Shown one piece after another: positions 11,101 through 21,660 of a stretch of DNA of 64,000 nt; position 1 is the first letter of the stretch, and every line of letters begins with the position of its first letter. This DNA is from Clitoria ternatea. Its lineage: Eukaryota; Streptophyta; Magnoliopsida; Fabales; Fabaceae. Location of the stretch: the NCBI GenBank assembly GCA_037962975.1, contig CM075675.1, forward strand, positions 31,250,501 to 31,314,500. Reading direction: 5' to 3'. A model generated the notes under the pieces. The model was not told where the DNA came from. It searched no databases and saw only the letters and a list, made by a program, of their open reading frames with translations. The position numbers and the translations under genes are program-made.

Positions 11101-11418
11101 AGAAGGGTTTACGTTTATTTTGGTTTCACAGGTTTCTTTCCCTTACGCGTTTAGGGTTGGGTTTCAGCAAGGTGAAAGATTTTGAATAGGCTGGGCCTTA
11201 TTCCATGGACTAAATGAAATTAGAATATTAATCCATAAATCATGCGGCTCGGTTCGGTTCGGTTTTCAGTTATTGAAACCGAAAATTGAACCGAACCGCT
11301 TAAGAAATGCGGTTTTTTTGTGGTTTCGATTTTTTTGGTTTTCGGTTTGATCTGTTTCGATTTTTTTGGATCGGGTGAGCGGTTTTAAGTGGTCCAGATC
11401 GGTTGATGAACACCCCTA
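8131..11418. mobile_element. Non-autonomous hAT-like DNA transposon, 3.3 kb
   Basis: Left end CAGGGGTGTTTACGG; right end, read inverted, TAGGGGTGTTCATCAACC. Both subterminal regions are rich in CGGTTCGG/CCGATC motifs. An 8-bp flank CTCTACAT (8123-8130) is repeated after the right end as CTTTACAT (11419-11426), 7 of 8 matching, which is the hAT target-duplication length. No transposase-like frame is present. The interior includes GC-rich sequence at 9000-9700, a nested candidate element, and a possible captured transcribed segment at 10790-11160. The frames in it (for example 9388-9750 and 10891-11154) do not look like a known protein. Confidence 0.7.
8997..10457. mobile_element. Possible nested PIF/Harbinger-like element
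   Basis: Left end GAGGCTGTTTGGTTCGC; right end, inverted, GGGGATGTTTGGTACAAAG. A 3-bp ACA flanks both sides (8994-8996 and 10458-10460). The GTTTGGT-type termini and 3-bp duplication suit a Harbinger-like element, but the preferred TWA target is not matched. The interior has a GC-rich CCTCCG-repeat leader-like part (9010-9350), an AT-rich part with a (TA)n run (about 10160-10185), and CAGTTTTCTAAAC direct repeats near the right end. Confidence 0.4.
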
Positions 11419-11426
11419 CTTTACAT

Positions 11427-11789
11427 TGAATATTTTTCCAACGAATAGAACAAATTTTATTAATTTTTTTCCCACACTTTTATACAACCCAAACACTTAA
11501 TTAAAGTTTAAACCAATAATTTTTACACCAAAGTCTTTTTCCTTTCAAATCAATGGTGATTTAAATTGAAAAAAAAATAGTACAAATTTTTAACTTTGTA
11601 GTAAGTTTAAAGTATTATCTACCAAAGCATTCAAGAAAATTATTATAATGAATTTTACAATTAATATTATTCTTTGCATAAAAATGTATGAATATATAAA
11701 TGTTAATGAGTATCCAAGGGCATTTGTTAATGAAGTAGAAGAAATGATCTAGTTTGTATATTAGTCCAAAGACTTGATACTTAATCATG
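11427..11789. other. AT-rich spacer
   Basis: Sequence between the hAT-like element and the solo LTR; nothing recognised. Confidence 0.4.
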
Positions 11790-11794
11790 TCTAA

Positions 11795-12205
11795 TGTGAC
11801 ATACCGGGTATTGTTAACGGTGGGGAGTGATCGTCGTTGCATAATCACAGACAAGGAACGGCTCCTGACAGGTTTCCAGTGGGATGGACACATGAACGAA
11901 CCAAATACATACCATAATGAGAAATATTCAAAGACTGTATAGGTATGAAACTATACAGTTAAAGATAGCTTAAAGAAATGAATTCGTACTACCTATACCT
12001 ACAAATGCATGCATTAGCCTTTTCAGTGGCCGATCACTTAAGGACTCCAAGGTTTAGTGTGCTTAACATGGAGAAATTCTGGGATGGGTGACCTCCTAGA
12101 AAGTTCTCGGAAAGTATGTAAGTGAGGACAAAAGCACGCTAGAAAGGTCTCGTGTTGGTCTGTGGGGAGAGTTGTTCATTCCTAAAAAGCGATTGGGGCG
12201 TTACA
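11795..12205. mobile_element. Cassandra-type solo LTR (TRIM)
   Basis: 411 bp starting TGTGACATACCGGG and ending GGGGCGTTACA, with a perfect 5-bp target duplication TCTAA at 11790-11794 and 12206-12210. It contains a 5S rRNA-like segment, the hallmark of Cassandra terminal-repeat retrotransposons in miniature, whose LTRs carry a Pol III 5S promoter. No second LTR or internal region follows, so it is a solo LTR left by LTR-LTR recombination. Confidence 0.85.
12041..12109 (+). other. 5S rRNA-derived promoter segment inside the LTR
   Basis: GGACTCCAAGGTTTAGTGTG followed by CTT resembles the 5S box A region. GGGATGGGTGACCTCCTAG and AAGTTCTCGG match the intermediate element and box C of plant 5S rRNA, with a few substitutions. 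The 5' third of 5S is not recognisable, so this is not a functional 5S gene. Confidence 0.8.
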
Positions 12206-12210
12206 TCTAA

Positions 12211-12837
12211 AACCATAGAAATACATTCACACACAATACATAATGATACCAAAGGACCCCCGATAAAGAACTTATCCCATGACTGGAGTCCTTGCAGATT
12301 GGTGTCATATCGAGTCTGGCAGGTGCACACCGATAATTAACTTATAAAGGGCGTCTATGTGCAAGTGTTAGCTCTCTTATAATTCTTAGAGTCATACTGA
12401 CACAATGCTATGTAAGACTCAACTCTCACTCACCATTATAAATATTCCTTATTTATAACCCATTAAGGTACGGTGCATTTACTAACGGTAGAAAATGTAA
12501 AAACCCATGGGAGTTGTTTCTTGGCGATGGAAACAAAGCAGAGAGAAAAGGAGTTGCAAGAGTATTGGGAAAGATTTCAATAGTTTTCCTCAAAATGAAA
12601 ATTGAGAGGAGAAAAGACTTATATACAAGTTATGAATGAGAACGCGGGAAAAGAAAAGAAACTCTAACTAACAATTATATGGGAAAAGAAAAATAACAAC
12701 CTAAACTAAGACTTAATTAGAAAGAGGTTAAGTTAAAAAATGTACAGTGTAACACTAACTTATCTGGGTTACCGTAATGTGTGACAAGTATTGGTATCAA
12801 CAAATGGTCCTAACAACTCGTGCATTTATTCTAATTA
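12211..12837. other. Unassigned repeat-like DNA
   Basis: No coding frame of note and no ends recognised. The composition (many CATTCACACACAATAC-type and purine-rich stretches) suggests old transposon debris. Confidence 0.35.
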
Positions 12838-13921
12838 TTGGGATATGGAGGAGCTTCGACCAGGTTTCAGAATCTGTGTAGGAAAGGGGAATGTTTCTTT
12901 TAGGTATGAGTTGTGGCTTCTTGGTGAGTTGTTGTCTTATTTGGTGGCCATGTTAATATTCAAGACATAAATAACGTGGTGAAGAATGTGTTTTATGATC
13001 ATGCATGGCATTGGAATAGCCCGCTCTTTGATGATACCAAGTCAAGTATCTCCAAAGTTTTCATTTATGATGTGTGTAGTACCTTGAATGTGTACGTGTG
13101 GGATATAGCTGTCGATGAGGTTTATGGTGTGAAAGTCAATTACATTTGGTTGTTAGAGAGAAATGGTGTTTTATTGAATGATTCCTTTATTTGAATAACG
13201 CCTTAAAGACTTGAAAAAATATCCATTTGTTACACGACTGATTTCCAATAATGTAGTTCCTACAAATTTAATGGGCCTCAATCGTCTTTTGTCTATCGTG
13301 TCTAATTGCCCACGATGCCTGAGAGTGAAGGTGTCAACGGATCAATGTTTATATGAGTACCATAAGGTAGGAAACATGTGTGAATTTTACCTTTTCGATA
13401 AAGAAACGACTTTTATAATTAAAAGGTGATTGATTGGTTGAAGTGTTTTGCTCATCATGATAGAGCCAAACTTTTTTTTGGTTATTCTTTGGATGATTTG
13501 GAAATCTAATAATGGTTTTATTTTTAGGGGTGAGGATTGGTCTTTGTATGATTATGTGATGAGAAGTAATTCTTTATGCCATTAACTTAGAATAAGGTGG
13601 CCTAATACCTATGCGTCTCTTCTCGATTTTTCCGTTTTGTTGAATTTTAACATGTAGGGGGTTTGGTTGGCAATCCAAGATGTGCAAGGATTAAGGTGTT
13701 TTTCGAGATAGCAGGGGTGATTAGATAGTAGGGTATTCTTGTAGTCTTGGCATTGCTACTAGTCTTGAAGAGTTGTTTTCTAGTTAGGCAATGCAAATCA
13801 TTAGTTAGGAGAGAGGATTCAAGAGATTATTTAGCATGTGCAATTCTTTGGTTACTGTGGACCTTATTATTAAAGGTTGTGAGACTTATCACTCGTATGT
13901 AGCAATTGTTAGTAATATTAT
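12838..13921 (+). pseudogene. LINE ORF2 relic, 5' portion (linker, zinc finger, start of RNase H)
   Basis: Broken frames read like the C-terminal third of a plant L1-type ORF2. First comes a GFRICVGKGNVSFRYELW-like block (plant LINE pattern G-R-VG-G-I-F--W). Next is a W-x-G-x-VK-x-Y-type linker (WDIAVDEVYGVKVNYIWL at about 13099-13152). Then a degenerate zf-RVT-like CPRC segment (about 13300), and an RNase H-like VFRDSRGD-type stretch near 13695. Stops and frameshifts are frequent. The relic is cut at 13921 by the CACTA insertion and continues at 58060. Confidence 0.65.
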
Positions 13922-14345
13922 CACTGGTGGAAAAAAGGGTTTTAAGCACGGTTCTGGAGGGCTTTTAAGCACGGTTCCAGAACCGTCCTTGTTCCCACCG
14001 TGCTTGTAAATAAGGGCTTTTAAGGACGGTTCTCAACCGTGCTCGTAAGTGGCTTTTAAGCACGGTTGAATTTAACCGTGCTCGTAGGTGGACACTTTTA
14101 AGCACGGTTACTCCAGAACCATGCTTGTATGTGGCACTTTTAAGCACGGTTACTCCAGAACCGTGCTCGTATGTGGCACTTTTAAGCACGGTTACTCCAG
14201 AACCGTGCTCGTATGTGGCACTTTTAAGCACGGTTCCTCTTGAACCGTGGTTGTTTCTGCTGGACTTTTAAGAACGGTTAAAGCGTAACCGTGCTTAAAA
14301 GGGTGACTTTTAAGCACGGTTAACACCATAACCGTGCTTAAAACC
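13922..14345. repeat. CACTA left terminal and subterminal repeats
   Basis: At least eight copies of CTTTTAAGCACGGTT, most followed 3-12 bases later by its inverted partner AACCGTGCT(T/C)GTA, so each pair can form a hairpin. Three ~54-bp units around 14095-14225 are nearly identical tandem copies. In CACTA elements such motifs are binding sites for the element-encoded TnpA-type protein. Confidence 0.9.
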
Positions 14346-14644
14346 TTAATTTTTTTTTTAAAAATTTTATTTGAATTTTATTCTTTCCCAGAAACCTGTA
14401 AACAGTCCCAGACAGTCCAATGATAAATAATAATGAACATTAAAAGAAATTCAATCAAATTGTCTAAACATCAAATATGGTATATAAAATACACAATAAG
14501 TAATTAAGCTACACTAATAGGTATATAACTGATCCGGTCCTAACACCGGCCCCCAAGAGCATGGCTTCAATGCCTTGCCAGATCAGCATTCGGAATAAAG
14601 AGAAGTACTCTTCAAATACACTACAAATACTATACGGAGTGCAT

Positions 14645-14780
14645 ACCGCCAGGGCAAGTAACACCGCCAAGGTTCATGACTCCGCCCAGGCACGTTACCC
14701 CGCCAAGGAATGTAACTCCGTCCAGGCATGTTACTCCGTCAAGGAATGTAACCTCGCCAAAGTTGTTACTCCGCCAAGCC
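14645..14780 (+). repeat. CCGCC minisatellite in LTR U3
   Basis: About seven imperfect units of 18-22 bp with core CCGCCAAGG or CCGTCCAGG followed by ATGTAAC. The same motif set recurs in the second LTR at 26476-26611. Confidence 0.75.
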
Positions 14781-15069
14781 ATAGGCTCAACTCAGGCGGA
14801 ATACTGAATTTCCCACACTGCGTAGCGAGCCCATACTCACAACCCCGGCACGAGATTGACTCTGTCTTGAGAGGTTAATAATGGGAATCACGCTGTCACG
14901 CATAAAGGGAAATAACAATAAAATATTAAAGCACTAACGCTTTCCAGACAAGTTGTGATACCTACTACAATAATGGTGCTAGTAAACGGCGCAGGGACCC
15001 ACTACCTTTTCAGCATTATGCCTGGAGACAAGGAGCGGGTCCTACCAATAATGCAGCACCCGTGACAGG

Positions 15070-15077
15070 TATATAAA
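15070..15077 (+). promoter_or_regulatory. Gypsy LTR TATA box
   Basis: TATATAAA; the identical site in the 3' LTR is at 26901-26908. Confidence 0.7.
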
Positions 15078-15424
15078 CCTCTCTTGAAAAGGTATAAGGG
15101 GGCAGATTCCCATTCTCTGAACCTTACACTCTATTACTTGCATAATCTTCTCTGATTATCTTTCTAAGTCTCTAAGTATTCTGAGATACTGACTTGAGCG
15201 TCGGAGAACGATTGCAGGTACCACCCCCAATTGGGTCAAGGCAAATCAGATCCCGTCAGGCGGACTGTGACACCGCCCCGCAGTACATTACACTCCGCCT
15301 CAACATACGAAGACTCTTTGTATTTACATTTATACATACATTGCTTTGTATCAAAACACATTTATATGTATATTTTGAGTTGTTCTATAAGCATACTTCT
15401 ACACCCCCTGTAAAGAACAGTTCA

Positions 15425-15443
15425 TTGGCACGCCCAGTGGGAC
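15425..15443 (+). other. Gypsy primer-binding site region
   Basis: TTGGCACGCCCAGTGGGAC directly follows the LTR. The position fits a tRNA primer-binding site; I do not assign the tRNA. Confidence 0.65.
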
Positions 15444-15488
15444 CTGTAAACTAGGTAATCCCACAATCGTGATCAATCTTTATCATCA

Positions 15489-18400
15489 ATGGAGAGACAA
15501 GGACCAGAGAGGCAGAACGAGGATTCTCCTCCACGCAATCCCAGACGTCTTAACTTCGATGATGGTGCTCTGAAAAAAGCAACACAAGCTGATTCTCTAG
15601 ATCCGAGAGATGACATGATTCGGATCTTGAGAGAAGAACTTGCAGAACTTCGTCGTGAAAAAGCAAACCCAGCGCATGAGAAAGCTGGTCCCGCAAGACA
15701 ACCACATCATGAATCACACATGCAGGAGGAATCAAGTACTCCTCACTACTCTCGTATTCCTACATACATGGAGGAGCAACGAAGCCTCCCACTGGTGAAT
15801 GCTCAGCATCAAGAAGGAAGGAGAGCAGGCTCAAACGCTTCCCCCTCAGGATATAAGATGAGTATCCCATTTTCCAAAAGGCTCATGAATGTACATGTAC
15901 CCAGACACTTGCAAACCATGCAGCCCATTTCTATAGGGAAATATACTGGGGAAACAGATCCCTCTAAGCATTTAGATGCTTATATCTATGAGGCCATGTT
16001 TCTAGGAGCTGAGGAGGACATCATGTGCAGAATGTTTCCCAGAACCCTTACAGGTGAAGCTCTTAGCTGGTTCAAGAGCTTACCTTCAGGTTCCATTGAT
16101 TCGTGGGAGGAGCTGGCTTCAGCTTTTGGAAGCCACTTCGTGATCTCCAGGGATGCACCCAGAACCTCTCATACTTTGGCTCAGATCAAACAAGGCGACA
16201 AAGAATCCCTGAAAGATTTCCTTAGGAGATTTTACAAGGAAGCAGCCATGGTCCCTGATCTGACTGAGGCAATCCAGTTGCATATTCTCATAGAAGCTAT
16301 GCAACCAAAGTCACCTTTCGCTTTGTCTTTGGCAAAGGGACCTCCAACTACGATGGAGGAATTTCGCAGGAAGGCATCTAAGTACGTGGGTATTGAGATG
16401 CATCTGGAAGCCACTGCATCTCGCAGTAAACCACTCCCTACAACTCCACCTCAAGATAAAGGGAAAGATAAATTGTTGAAGAATGACAAGTCCCACCAAA
16501 GGGACAAAGTGGGGAACCAACCTTTCAAACAGCAGGACAGACGCGTGTTCAATTTTGCTCACTATGCACCACTGAACACAACCTGCGAGCAAATCCTGCG
16601 AGAAATAGGATGGACCACCCTCAATGTTTATGGAATTCAACGTCCACCTCCAATCAGGCGCGGTGGAAACCCAAGGAAATATTGCGAATTCCATGAGTCA
16701 GTTGGCCACACCACAGAAGAATGCAAGCAACTCAAAAATACCATTGAGGTGCTCATTCGAGAAGGTAAACTGAAACATTACCTGTTCAAAGGCAAATCTC
16801 ATGATGAGCCAGAGAAGTTTGAAAAGCGACATCGTGATCGTTCTCCGGATCCTGATAGTACTCGGGAACCAAAACGTACGACGGTGTCAGATAAACAAAA
16901 AGGCATTGTTTTGGAGTCCGCCCAACGAGAACCGAGCCCTGAACCTAGGTCGCGAGGTAAAAGGCAGGTGGTGGACATGATTGCTGGAGGCTTCGCAGGA
17001 GGCGGACCCTCAAACAACGCCCGGAAAAATCATCATCGTATGATCTTATCTGTGCAGGGCAAGAACAAAGAATATCGCCCATTCAGGGACGGAGTTCAGA
17101 CTCCGCCTATAACTTTCACAGATGATGATTTTGGCCCAACCATCCCTGAGGGAGATGATGCAGTAGTGATCATTGCGGTGATCGCTAATATGGATGTAAA
17201 ACGCATCCTAGTTGACCAGGGAAGTTCCTGCGACGTTATTTTTTATGACTGTTTTAAACGCATGGGACTGACTGACGCTGATTTGCAGCCTTACACACAG
17301 GACCTCACAGCCTTTAATGCCGCCAAACAGCCTACTAAAGGCTACTTGGACACAAGGATTACCTTCGATGGTGAACCTGGAGCAAGGACTGTGAAATCCA
17401 GGGTCCTCGTCATTGATGTTAAATCCCCATACAATGGCATCATTGGGCGGCCTACTCTGAATGCCATGGAAGCCATCGTTTCAACCCCCCACTTGTTAAT
17501 CAAGTTCATTGATAAAGATAATCAAGTCTCATCCGTCAGGGGTGACCAGGAGATGGCTCGTTACTGTTACAATTTAAGTCTTAACATGGTGAAGCTTGAA
17601 ACCATGTCTAAGAAAAGGAAATTGAATGAAGGAAACAGTGCGGCGGCATCCGTCAACTTGGTGGATCTTGATCCCAGGGCGGAGTCTTCTATAGACCCAC
17701 TGAACCCTTTGAAACCAACTCCTGAAGGTGGTTCCAAGTCTATTGTTTTGGGCAGCACCCCGGAGCAAATAACTAACATTAATGACAAGCTGGAGCCTAA
17801 CATGGAAGCGAGACTGATTGCACTCCTCCATGAATATAAGGAGATTTTTGCCTGGACAGCCGCAGACATGCCTGGTATGGATCCTAACTTCTGTTGCCAC
17901 CGCCTGGCGGTGTATCCTGAAACTAAGCCAGTGGCACAAAAGAAACGGCGTATGGGTCCTGCTAAGCAAAATGCTGCTTGCGAACAAACCGAAGAACTCC
18001 TTAAGGCGGGGTTCATCAGGGAACTCCGTTACTCTTCTTGGCTGTCCAACGTGGTTATGGTGCAGAAAGCCAATGGCAAATGGCGCATGTGCATAGACTA
18101 CGTTGATTTGAATAAATGTTGTCCCAAAGATCCTTATCCTCTCCCCAACATTGACAGGCTGGTTGACGATTCATCAGGATACAAGTATCTATCCTTCATG
18201 GATGCTTACTCCGGATACAACCAAATTCCAATGTGCGAGGATGATCAGGAAAAAACAGCATTTATCAACGACAGAGGGGTCTTTTGTTACAATGTCATGC
18301 CATTTGGGCTGAAGAACGCTGGGGCCACCTACCAGCGCATGATCAACAAAGTCTTTGAGGGCATGCACACAAAGCTGGTGGAAGTTTATATTGATGACAT

Positions 18401-20903
18401 TATCGCCAAAACCCCAGAAGGAGGAGACCATGTTGAAGACTTACGCCTCATTTTTCAACGCCTACGGCAATACAACATGAGACTCAACCCACTAAAATGT
18501 ACATTTGCTGTGCCTGGAGGGAGATTTTTGGGTTTCATGTTAACGCAAAGAGGCATAGAGGCTAATCCTGACAAGTGTCGTGTGATACAAGAGCTGCAGA
18601 GCCCCAAAACATTGAAAGAGGTACAATCCCTCAATGGCAAAATCGCTGCTCTAGCACGATTCATGCCAAAAATGGCTCATCGCTCTCTCCCCTTGTACAA
18701 GATGCTGAAGAAGGATAAAAAATTCAATTGGGGCCCAGAGCAAGAGGCGGCCTTCCAGAGCTTGAAAAATGTCTTAGCCAGCCCTCCAATCCTGGTAAAA
18801 CCAAGCCCAGGTGAGCAACTCATCGTTTATTTGTCTGTTTCAGATGAAGCGCTGGCAGTGGCACTGGTCAAAGAAACAGTCGAAGGCCAACGACCGGTAT
18901 ACTTCACTGGTAAAACATTGCATGGTGCGGAGTGCCGTTATCAGAAGATTGAAAAGGCAGCACTTGCAGTTGTTTGGGCCTCGCGACGTCTAAGACCATA
19001 TTTCCATGCACATCCCATCCTGATTCGCACAGACTTGCCACTCCGTACTATATTGTTCAAGCCAGACTTGGCAGGAAGGATGATCAAATGGGCCATAGAG
19101 CTCTCTGAATTCGACATATCCTACGAACCAAGAACTGCTATTAAGGCACAAGTCCTAGCAGATTTCGTAGTTGAATTAACAGGCTCTAGCCCAGATGCAG
19201 ATCATTCACACTGGACAGTATACGTCGATGGGTCTTCAAACAGCAAAGGATGTGGGGCAGGAATCGTTATAGAAAGTGATGACGGGGTACATCTTGAAAT
19301 TTCATTGCACTTTACCTTCACTACGTCTAACAATCAGGCGGAGTATGAAGCCTGCTTAGCCGGACTCAGAGCAGCACAAGATATTGGGGCCAAAACTGTC
19401 ACCCTATGCAGTGATTCTCAACTAGTCATCTCACAAATTCTTGGTGAGTATCAGGCTAAAGAACCTCTACTGCAACAATATCTGGACTGCGTCAATGAGC
19501 TGAAACAGCGCTTCGATGAAGTAACTTTCAAGCATGTACCTCGCGAAGAAAATACGCGAGCTGATATCCTGTCCAGGTTAGCCAGCACAAAGAAGGCGGG
19601 GTGTACAACCACGGTTGTACAGAGTACTTTGGCCGAGCCAAGTATATCCCTTCCCTCTTCAATTCATATGATTAAAAGCCGCCCCGTTGATGATAACTCC
19701 TGGGTAACACCAATAGTTCGTTATCTTGTTAATGGACAATTACCCACGGATGTTCTTGAGCGAAAGAAGCTAAGGAGGGAGGCACCCTATTATACGCTCC
19801 TAGATGGGCAGCTATACCGCCGAGGAATTTCTGTCCCATACTTAATTTGCATAAATGAAAACGAGGTGCAAGCTGTTTTGGAAGAAGTCCATGAAGGGCA
19901 GTGTGGACATCATCCAGGGGCACGAAGTCTAGTGAGAAAAATCCTCAGGGCGGGGTATTGGTGGCCCACTATGAAGCAAGACACTGCCTCATATGTTCAA
20001 AAATGCGATCAATGTCAACGATTCGCAAATTTTCACCATACCCCAGCTGAGGAAATGTCATCATCAGTGACACCCTGGCCTTTCTATCAGTGGGGTATGG
20101 ATATTCTAGGTCCATTCCCAACTGCGCCCGGCGGTATCAAATACCTGATAGTTGGTGTTGATTATTTCACCAAATGGATTGAGGCAGAGGCAGTGGTGCA
20201 CATAACGTCAGCCAGGACTCGAAGATTCGTCTATGAGAATATCATTGCACGTTTCGGAGTCCCCGAACGCATAGTCACTGATAATGGCACCCAGTTCACA
20301 GATCGCAAGTTCACTGAACTCTTAGAAAATCTCAGCATCACGCAGATTTTCTCTTCTGTGGAACACCCTCAAACCAATGGACAAGCTGAGGTCGCCAACA
20401 GAGAAATCTTGAAGGGCCTCAAAAAACGCCTTGGTGAGGCAAAGGGAGACTGGGCAAATCAGTTATGCCACGTTTTATGGGCATATAGAACCACCCCACA
20501 CTCCACTACGAATGAATCTCCATATCGGCTGACATATGGAGTCGAGGCGGTCATTCCCATTGAATTAATAACCCCCTCAGCTCGAGTCCTCTATTTCAAT
20601 GAGGAAGCCAATCAACAGAACCTCGCACACGAATTGGAGGTTTTGGCGGAGTTGAGAGAGGAAGCCTTTGTGAGAGATCAAGCTGTCAAAGCAAAGGCCG
20701 CCAAACGGTATAACGCACGCATGTGTGAACGCCGTTTCCAAGAGGGAGATTTGGTCCTGAGAAGGGCCAACATTGGCAACAAATTTGCGCACCAAGGCAA
20801 GTTGAAACCAAATTGGGAAGGTCCATACCGAGTCACCGAGGTCTTGGGCAAGGGTACATACCGCCTAGAGAACTTGGATGGCACTCCGGTCAGAAATAAA
20901 TAG
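15489..20903 (+). CDS. Gypsy gag-pol polyprotein (Tat lineage)
   Basis: Single uninterrupted 1804-codon frame starting 64 bases after the LTR. Retrotrans_gag lies at about residues 150-265. The zinc knuckle is C399-x2-H-x4-H-x4-C (CEFHESVGHTTEEC), not CCHC. The aspartic protease has DQGSS at D576. Reverse transcriptase has YIDD at 967-970. The Ty3-type RNase H (VYFTGKTLHGAECRYQKIEK) is followed by a second, archaeal-type RNase H (VDGSSNSKGCGAG, D1247), as in the Tat clade. Integrase has an HHCC finger from H1468 (CDQCQRF) and catalytic D1538, D1598 and E1634 with the expected D-35-E spacing. No chromodomain follows; the frame ends GTPVRNK. All catalytic residues checked are present, so the polyprotein may be active. 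It is translated from the LTR-driven transcript and forms virus-like particles in the cytoplasm. Confidence 0.97.
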   Translation: MERQGPERQNEDSPPRNPRRLNFDDGALKKATQADSLDPRDDMIRILREELAELRREKANPAHEKAGPARQPHHESHMQEESSTPHYSRIPTYMEEQRSLPLVNAQHQEGRRAGSNASPSGYKMSIPFSKRLMNVHVPRHLQTMQPISIGKYTGETDPSKHLDAYIYEAMFLGAEEDIMCRMFPRTLTGEALSWFKSLPSGSIDSWEELASAFGSHFVISRDAPRTSHTLAQIKQGDKESLKDFLRRFYKEAAMVPDLTEAIQLHILIEAMQPKSPFALSLAKGPPTTMEEFRRKASKYVGIEMHLEATASRSKPLPTTPPQDKGKDKLLKNDKSHQRDKVGNQPFKQQDRRVFNFAHYAPLNTTCEQILREIGWTTLNVYGIQRPPPIRRGGNPRKYCEFHESVGHTTEECKQLKNTIEVLIREGKLKHYLFKGKSHDEPEKFEKRHRDRSPDPDSTREPKRTTVSDKQKGIVLESAQREPSPEPRSRGKRQVVDMIAGGFAGGGPSNNARKNHHRMILSVQGKNKEYRPFRDGVQTPPITFTDDDFGPTIPEGDDAVVIIAVIANMDVKRILVDQGSSCDVIFYDCFKRMGLTDADLQPYTQDLTAFNAAKQPTKGYLDTRITFDGEPGARTVKSRVLVIDVKSPYNGIIGRPTLNAMEAIVSTPHLLIKFIDKDNQVSSVRGDQEMARYCYNLSLNMVKLETMSKKRKLNEGNSAAASVNLVDLDPRAESSIDPLNPLKPTPEGGSKSIVLGSTPEQITNINDKLEPNMEARLIALLHEYKEIFAWTAADMPGMDPNFCCHRLAVYPETKPVAQKKRRMGPAKQNAACEQTEELLKAGFIRELRYSSWLSNVVMVQKANGKWRMCIDYVDLNKCCPKDPYPLPNIDRLVDDSSGYKYLSFMDAYSGYNQIPMCEDDQEKTAFINDRGVFCYNVMPFGLKNAGATYQRMINKVFEGMHTKLVEVYIDDIIAKTPEGGDHVEDLRLIFQRLRQYNMRLNPLKCTFAVPGGRFLGFMLTQRGIEANPDKCRVIQELQSPKTLKEVQSLNGKIAALARFMPKMAHRSLPLYKMLKKDKKFNWGPEQEAAFQSLKNVLASPPILVKPSPGEQLIVYLSVSDEALAVALVKETVEGQRPVYFTGKTLHGAECRYQKIEKAALAVVWASRRLRPYFHAHPILIRTDLPLRTILFKPDLAGRMIKWAIELSEFDISYEPRTAIKAQVLADFVVELTGSSPDADHSHWTVYVDGSSNSKGCGAGIVIESDDGVHLEISLHFTFTTSNNQAEYEACLAGLRAAQDIGAKTVTLCSDSQLVISQILGEYQAKEPLLQQYLDCVNELKQRFDEVTFKHVPREENTRADILSRLASTKKAGCTTTVVQSTLAEPSISLPSSIHMIKSRPVDDNSWVTPIVRYLVNGQLPTDVLERKKLRREAPYYTLLDGQLYRRGISVPYLICINENEVQAVLEEVHEGQCGHHPGARSLVRKILRAGYWWPTMKQDTASYVQKCDQCQRFANFHHTPAEEMSSSVTPWPFYQWGMDILGPFPTAPGGIKYLIVGVDYFTKWIEAEAVVHITSARTRRFVYENIIARFGVPERIVTDNGTQFTDRKFTELLENLSITQIFSSVEHPQTNGQAEVANREILKGLKKRLGEAKGDWANQLCHVLWAYRTTPHSTTNESPYRLTYGVEAVIPIELITPSARVLYFNEEANQQNLAHELEVLAELREEAFVRDQAVKAKAAKRYNARMCERRFQEGDLVLRRANIGNKFAHQGKLKPNWEGPYRVTEVLGKGTYRLENLDGTPVRNK

Positions 20904-21230
20904 AACATTTTGAATTTACGCATATATTACAGTTAGTTGGGTAATACGGTATGATCTTTTCTTCCTAACTCAAGGATCCTCCTCTGTATGCTTTCCTTGA
21001 AAAGGTTTCGAAAAGATATCTCCCAACTCAATCTTTTATGTAATTCCATTCTCAATGAAATGCCTTCCTGCATTTAATCTTCACTCTAACTCTGAATTGA
21101 TTATCCATGGCAGAATTTATTCCCATGCAGATAAAACGACTCTAAAATTGAAGCACAAACGCATAACTCTTTATTCCATAAAGATCAACCAACATGCAAC
21201 GCCGCTTCACAAACGGAGTCAACAAAAACT
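20904..21230. other. Gypsy 3' untranslated spacer
   Basis: Spacer between gag-pol and the first tandem array; no frame or motif recognised. Confidence 0.5.
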
Positions 21231-21660
21231 CCTTGGGGGATTGGTGTCTCAGCTATATGCTGCACCAAACCGACCCTAAGGTACAGAAAACTCCTTGGGG
21301 GGAAAGGATTGGTGTCTCAGCTATATGCTGCACCATACCGACCCTAAGGTACAGAAAACTCCTTGGGGGGAAAGGATTGGTGTCTCAGCTATATGCTGCA
21401 CCATACCGACCCCAAGGTCCTGCAGGCCGCCTATGGAAAGAACTAGTGTCACAGCTATATGCTGCACTAATTCGCCCCCAAGGTCCTGCAGGCTTCTTGT
21501 GGGAAGAGCTGGTGTCTCAGCTATATGCTGCACCACGCTAACCCCAACCAATTTCTTGCAGGAAGAGCTGGTGTCTCAGCTATATGCTGCACCACGCTAA
21601 CCCCAACCAATTTCTTGCAGGATGAATTGGTGTCACAGCTATATGCTGCACCATACCGCC
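21231..21660 (+). repeat. Gypsy 3' UTR tandem array 1 (~60-68 bp unit)
   Basis: Seven copies of a unit containing GTGTCTCAGCTATATGCTGC, with spacers such as ACCATACCGACCCTAAGG and CTCCTTGGGGGGAAAGG. Units diverge toward the right. Frames through it (21194-21600) are repeat artefacts. Confidence 0.9.

Larger units (their letters stand above)
14530..15424 (+). repeat. Gypsy 5' LTR
   Basis: 895 bp, TG...CA. U3 contains a degenerate ~20-bp minisatellite (14645-14780; consensus like ACTCCGCCAAGGAATGTA, about seven units). TATATAAA at 15070-15077 is the promoter. The GACTTGAGCGTCGGAGAA block lies in R/U5. Confidence 0.95.

Noticed and set aside
12041..12109. A functional 5S rRNA gene
   Set aside because: The first third of 5S is missing, substitutions are present, and the block sits inside an LTR with a perfect target duplication.
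13965..14231. 88-codon minus-strand frame with repeated LKSATYEHGSGVTV
   Set aside because: It is a translation of the CACTA subterminal hairpin repeats.
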